Source: an uncultured Actinomycetes bacterium
GTDB taxonomy: Bacteria; Actinomycetota; Acidimicrobiia; Acidimicrobiales; Acidimicrobilacustridaceae
Assembly: GCA_945957335.1 (NCBI GenBank)
Contig: CAMFLJ010000048.1
Location: forward strand, 1-15,532
DNA: 15,532 nt
Direction: 5' to 3'
The position numbers and the translations under genes are program-made. Under the pieces are notes generated by a model. The model had not been told where the DNA came from and made no database searches. It was given only the letters and a program-made list of their open reading frames with translations. This document shows, in pieces, positions 14,594 to 15,532 of the stretch (positions within the stretch are counted from its first letter, which is position 1; each line of letters opens with the position of its first letter).

Positions 14594-15013
14594 CTACTGG
14601 CCGGCGAGGCGGCGGATGACCTGGGCCGCGTCGTCGTAGCGGGTGACCGCCTGGCGCACGGGCACGAGGTCGCGGCGGTACGACCGGTGGGCCGCGGCCA
14701 CGGCGTCGACGGCCTCGGCGCGCACGCGGGCCAGCTCGGCCTCGAGCTCGGCCACGCGGGCCTCGAGCTCGAGCACGCGCTTCACCCCGGCCAGGTTGAG
14801 GCCCTCGTCGGTGAGGGCCTGGATGCGGCGCAGGTGGTGGATGTCGGCGTCGCTGTAGCGGCGGCTGCCGCCCTGGGTGCGGGCCGGCTCGAGCAGGCCC
14901 TTGCGCTCGTAGATGCGCAGGGTCTGCGGGTGCACGCCGGCGAGCTCGGCGGCGACGGAGATGACGTAGACCGCCCGGATCTGGGCGGTGCGGGGATCGA
15001 TGGGGTCGGACAT
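14594..15013 (-). CDS. hspR: MerR-family heat-shock repressor HspR
   Basis: This 139-residue cytosolic repressor of chaperone genes uses DnaK as co-repressor in the well-studied actinobacterial cases. The winged helix-turn-helix starts at VYVISVAAELAGVHPQTLRIYERKGLLEPARTQGGSRRYSDADI (about 15-58), close to known HspR proteins, including the HPQTLR recognition helix and GGSRRYS wing. LTDEGLNLAGVKRVLELE (67-84) is also typical. A coiled coil follows (83-110) for dimerisation. ATG 15013 lies only six bases after the dnaJ stop, with a G-rich run upstream; coupling to dnaJ is likely. Downstream, the palindrome before clpB is its probable target. Confidence 0.95.
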   Translation of the reverse strand: MSDPIDPRTAQIRAVYVISVAAELAGVHPQTLRIYERKGLLEPARTQGGSRRYSDADIHHLRRIQALTDEGLNLAGVKRVLELEARVAELEAELARVRAEAVDAVAAAHRSYRRDLVPVRQAVTRYDDAAQVIRRLAGQ

Positions 15014-15019
15014 GGTCGG

Positions 15020-15532
15020 CTACACCCCCAGGTGCTCTCTCGGCGCGTCGGGCATGGTCGCGGCGAGCGCCTCGACCGCGGCCTTCTGCTCGTCGGTGAG
15101 GTGGGACGGGACCGCGACCTGCACCGTGACGAGGAGGTCGCCGTGGCCCTTCTTGGTCTCGACGCCGCGGCCCTTGACCCGGAAGACCTTGCCCGAGGGC
15201 GTGCCCGCCGGGATCTTGAGGGTGACGTGGCCGCCGTCGAGGGTCGGGACGGTGAGCTTGGTGCCGAGCGCGACCTCCGAGAACGTGACCGGCACGTTCA
15301 GGGTGAGGTTGAGCCCGTCGCGGCCGAACACGTCGTCGTGGTCGACGTGGACGATGACGAAGAGGTCGCCGGCCGGGCCGCCGTTGCGCCCCGCGCCGCC
15401 GCGGCCCTTGAGCCTGATGCGCTGGCCGTCGGCCACGCCGGCGGGGATGCGCACCTTGACCTCACGGGGGCGGCGCTCGATGCCCGAGCCCCGACACGTG
15501 GGGCAGGGGTCGGTGATGACCGTGCCCGCACC
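15020..15532 (-). CDS. dnaJ: Chaperone DnaJ, 3' part (runs off the window end)
   Basis: The frame is open at the window edge and gives the last 170 residues. It begins within the zinc-binding domain: the final CxxCxGxG repeat, CPTCRGSG, is at partial residues 10-17. Then come the first substrate-binding sandwich end (VKVRIPAGVADGQRIRLKGRGGAG), the second C-terminal domain (GDLFVIVHVDHDDVFGRDGLNLTL, FSEVALGTKLTVPTLDGG, IPAGTPSGKVFRVKGRGV) and the dimerisation tail (DLLVTVQVAVPSHLTDEQKAAVEALA). The J domain and G/F region would be beyond 15532. DnaJ presents substrates to DnaK and cooperates with ClpB. Its stop is six bases before hspR. Whether this is the dnaK-operon dnaJ or a second copy (both exist in Actinomycetota) cannot be told here. 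Confidence 0.94.
   Translation of the reverse strand, partial: GAGTVITDPCPTCRGSGIERRPREVKVRIPAGVADGQRIRLKGRGGAGRNGGPAGDLFVIVHVDHDDVFGRDGLNLTLNVPVTFSEVALGTKLTVPTLDGGHVTLKIPAGTPSGKVFRVKGRGVETKKGHGDLLVTVQVAVPSHLTDEQKAAVEALAATMPDAPREHLGV

Overview
The window is very GC-rich (visibly around 70 %), with nearly every codon ending in G or C. This, together with the dnaJ-hspR-clpB heat-shock cluster, the LPXTG surface proteins with threonine-rich stalks and the B-box zinc-finger protein, points to a high-GC Actinomycetota chromosome. The style of the wall-anchored proteins suggests class Acidimicrobiia, but that is inference; no rRNA or other marker is present. All genes but one are on the minus strand, so transcription runs from high to low coordinates.

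Region 1 (1-6114) holds purine biosynthesis. On the minus strand the order is purA-purD-purE, coupled by one-base (TGATG) and four-base (ATGA) overlaps, then purB-purC. A single plus-strand gene for a small zinc-binding protein separates the two units. Together they supply steps around GAR, CAIR, SAICAR and AMP synthesis.

Region 2 (6115-9879) is an array of three paralogous secreted proteins. Each has a signal peptide, a roughly 120-residue ectodomain with two conserved cysteines and a YWHF motif, a Thr/Ser/Pro-rich stalk, an LP(Y/F)TG sorting signal, a membrane helix and a basic tail. The first and third genes share a practically identical untranslated leader (130 of 131 bases) that starts at a potential RNA stem, a related 16-bp palindrome upstream, and an identical terminator core. 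The middle gene has different control regions although its ectodomain looks closest to that of the first. This is the most unusual part of the window.

Region 3 (9880-11969) encodes a large polytopic membrane protein, perhaps a GT-C type glycosyltransferase. Four TCAC motifs at exact 11-bp spacing lie at its start and resemble a PhoP-type operator.

Region 4 (11970-15532) is the chaperone cluster: the 3' part of dnaJ (cut by the window end), hspR and clpB. A 29-bp AT-rich palindrome lies in the hspR-clpB gap and is the likely heat-shock operator of clpB.

No tRNA, rRNA, CRISPR array, insertion sequence or prophage gene was seen.
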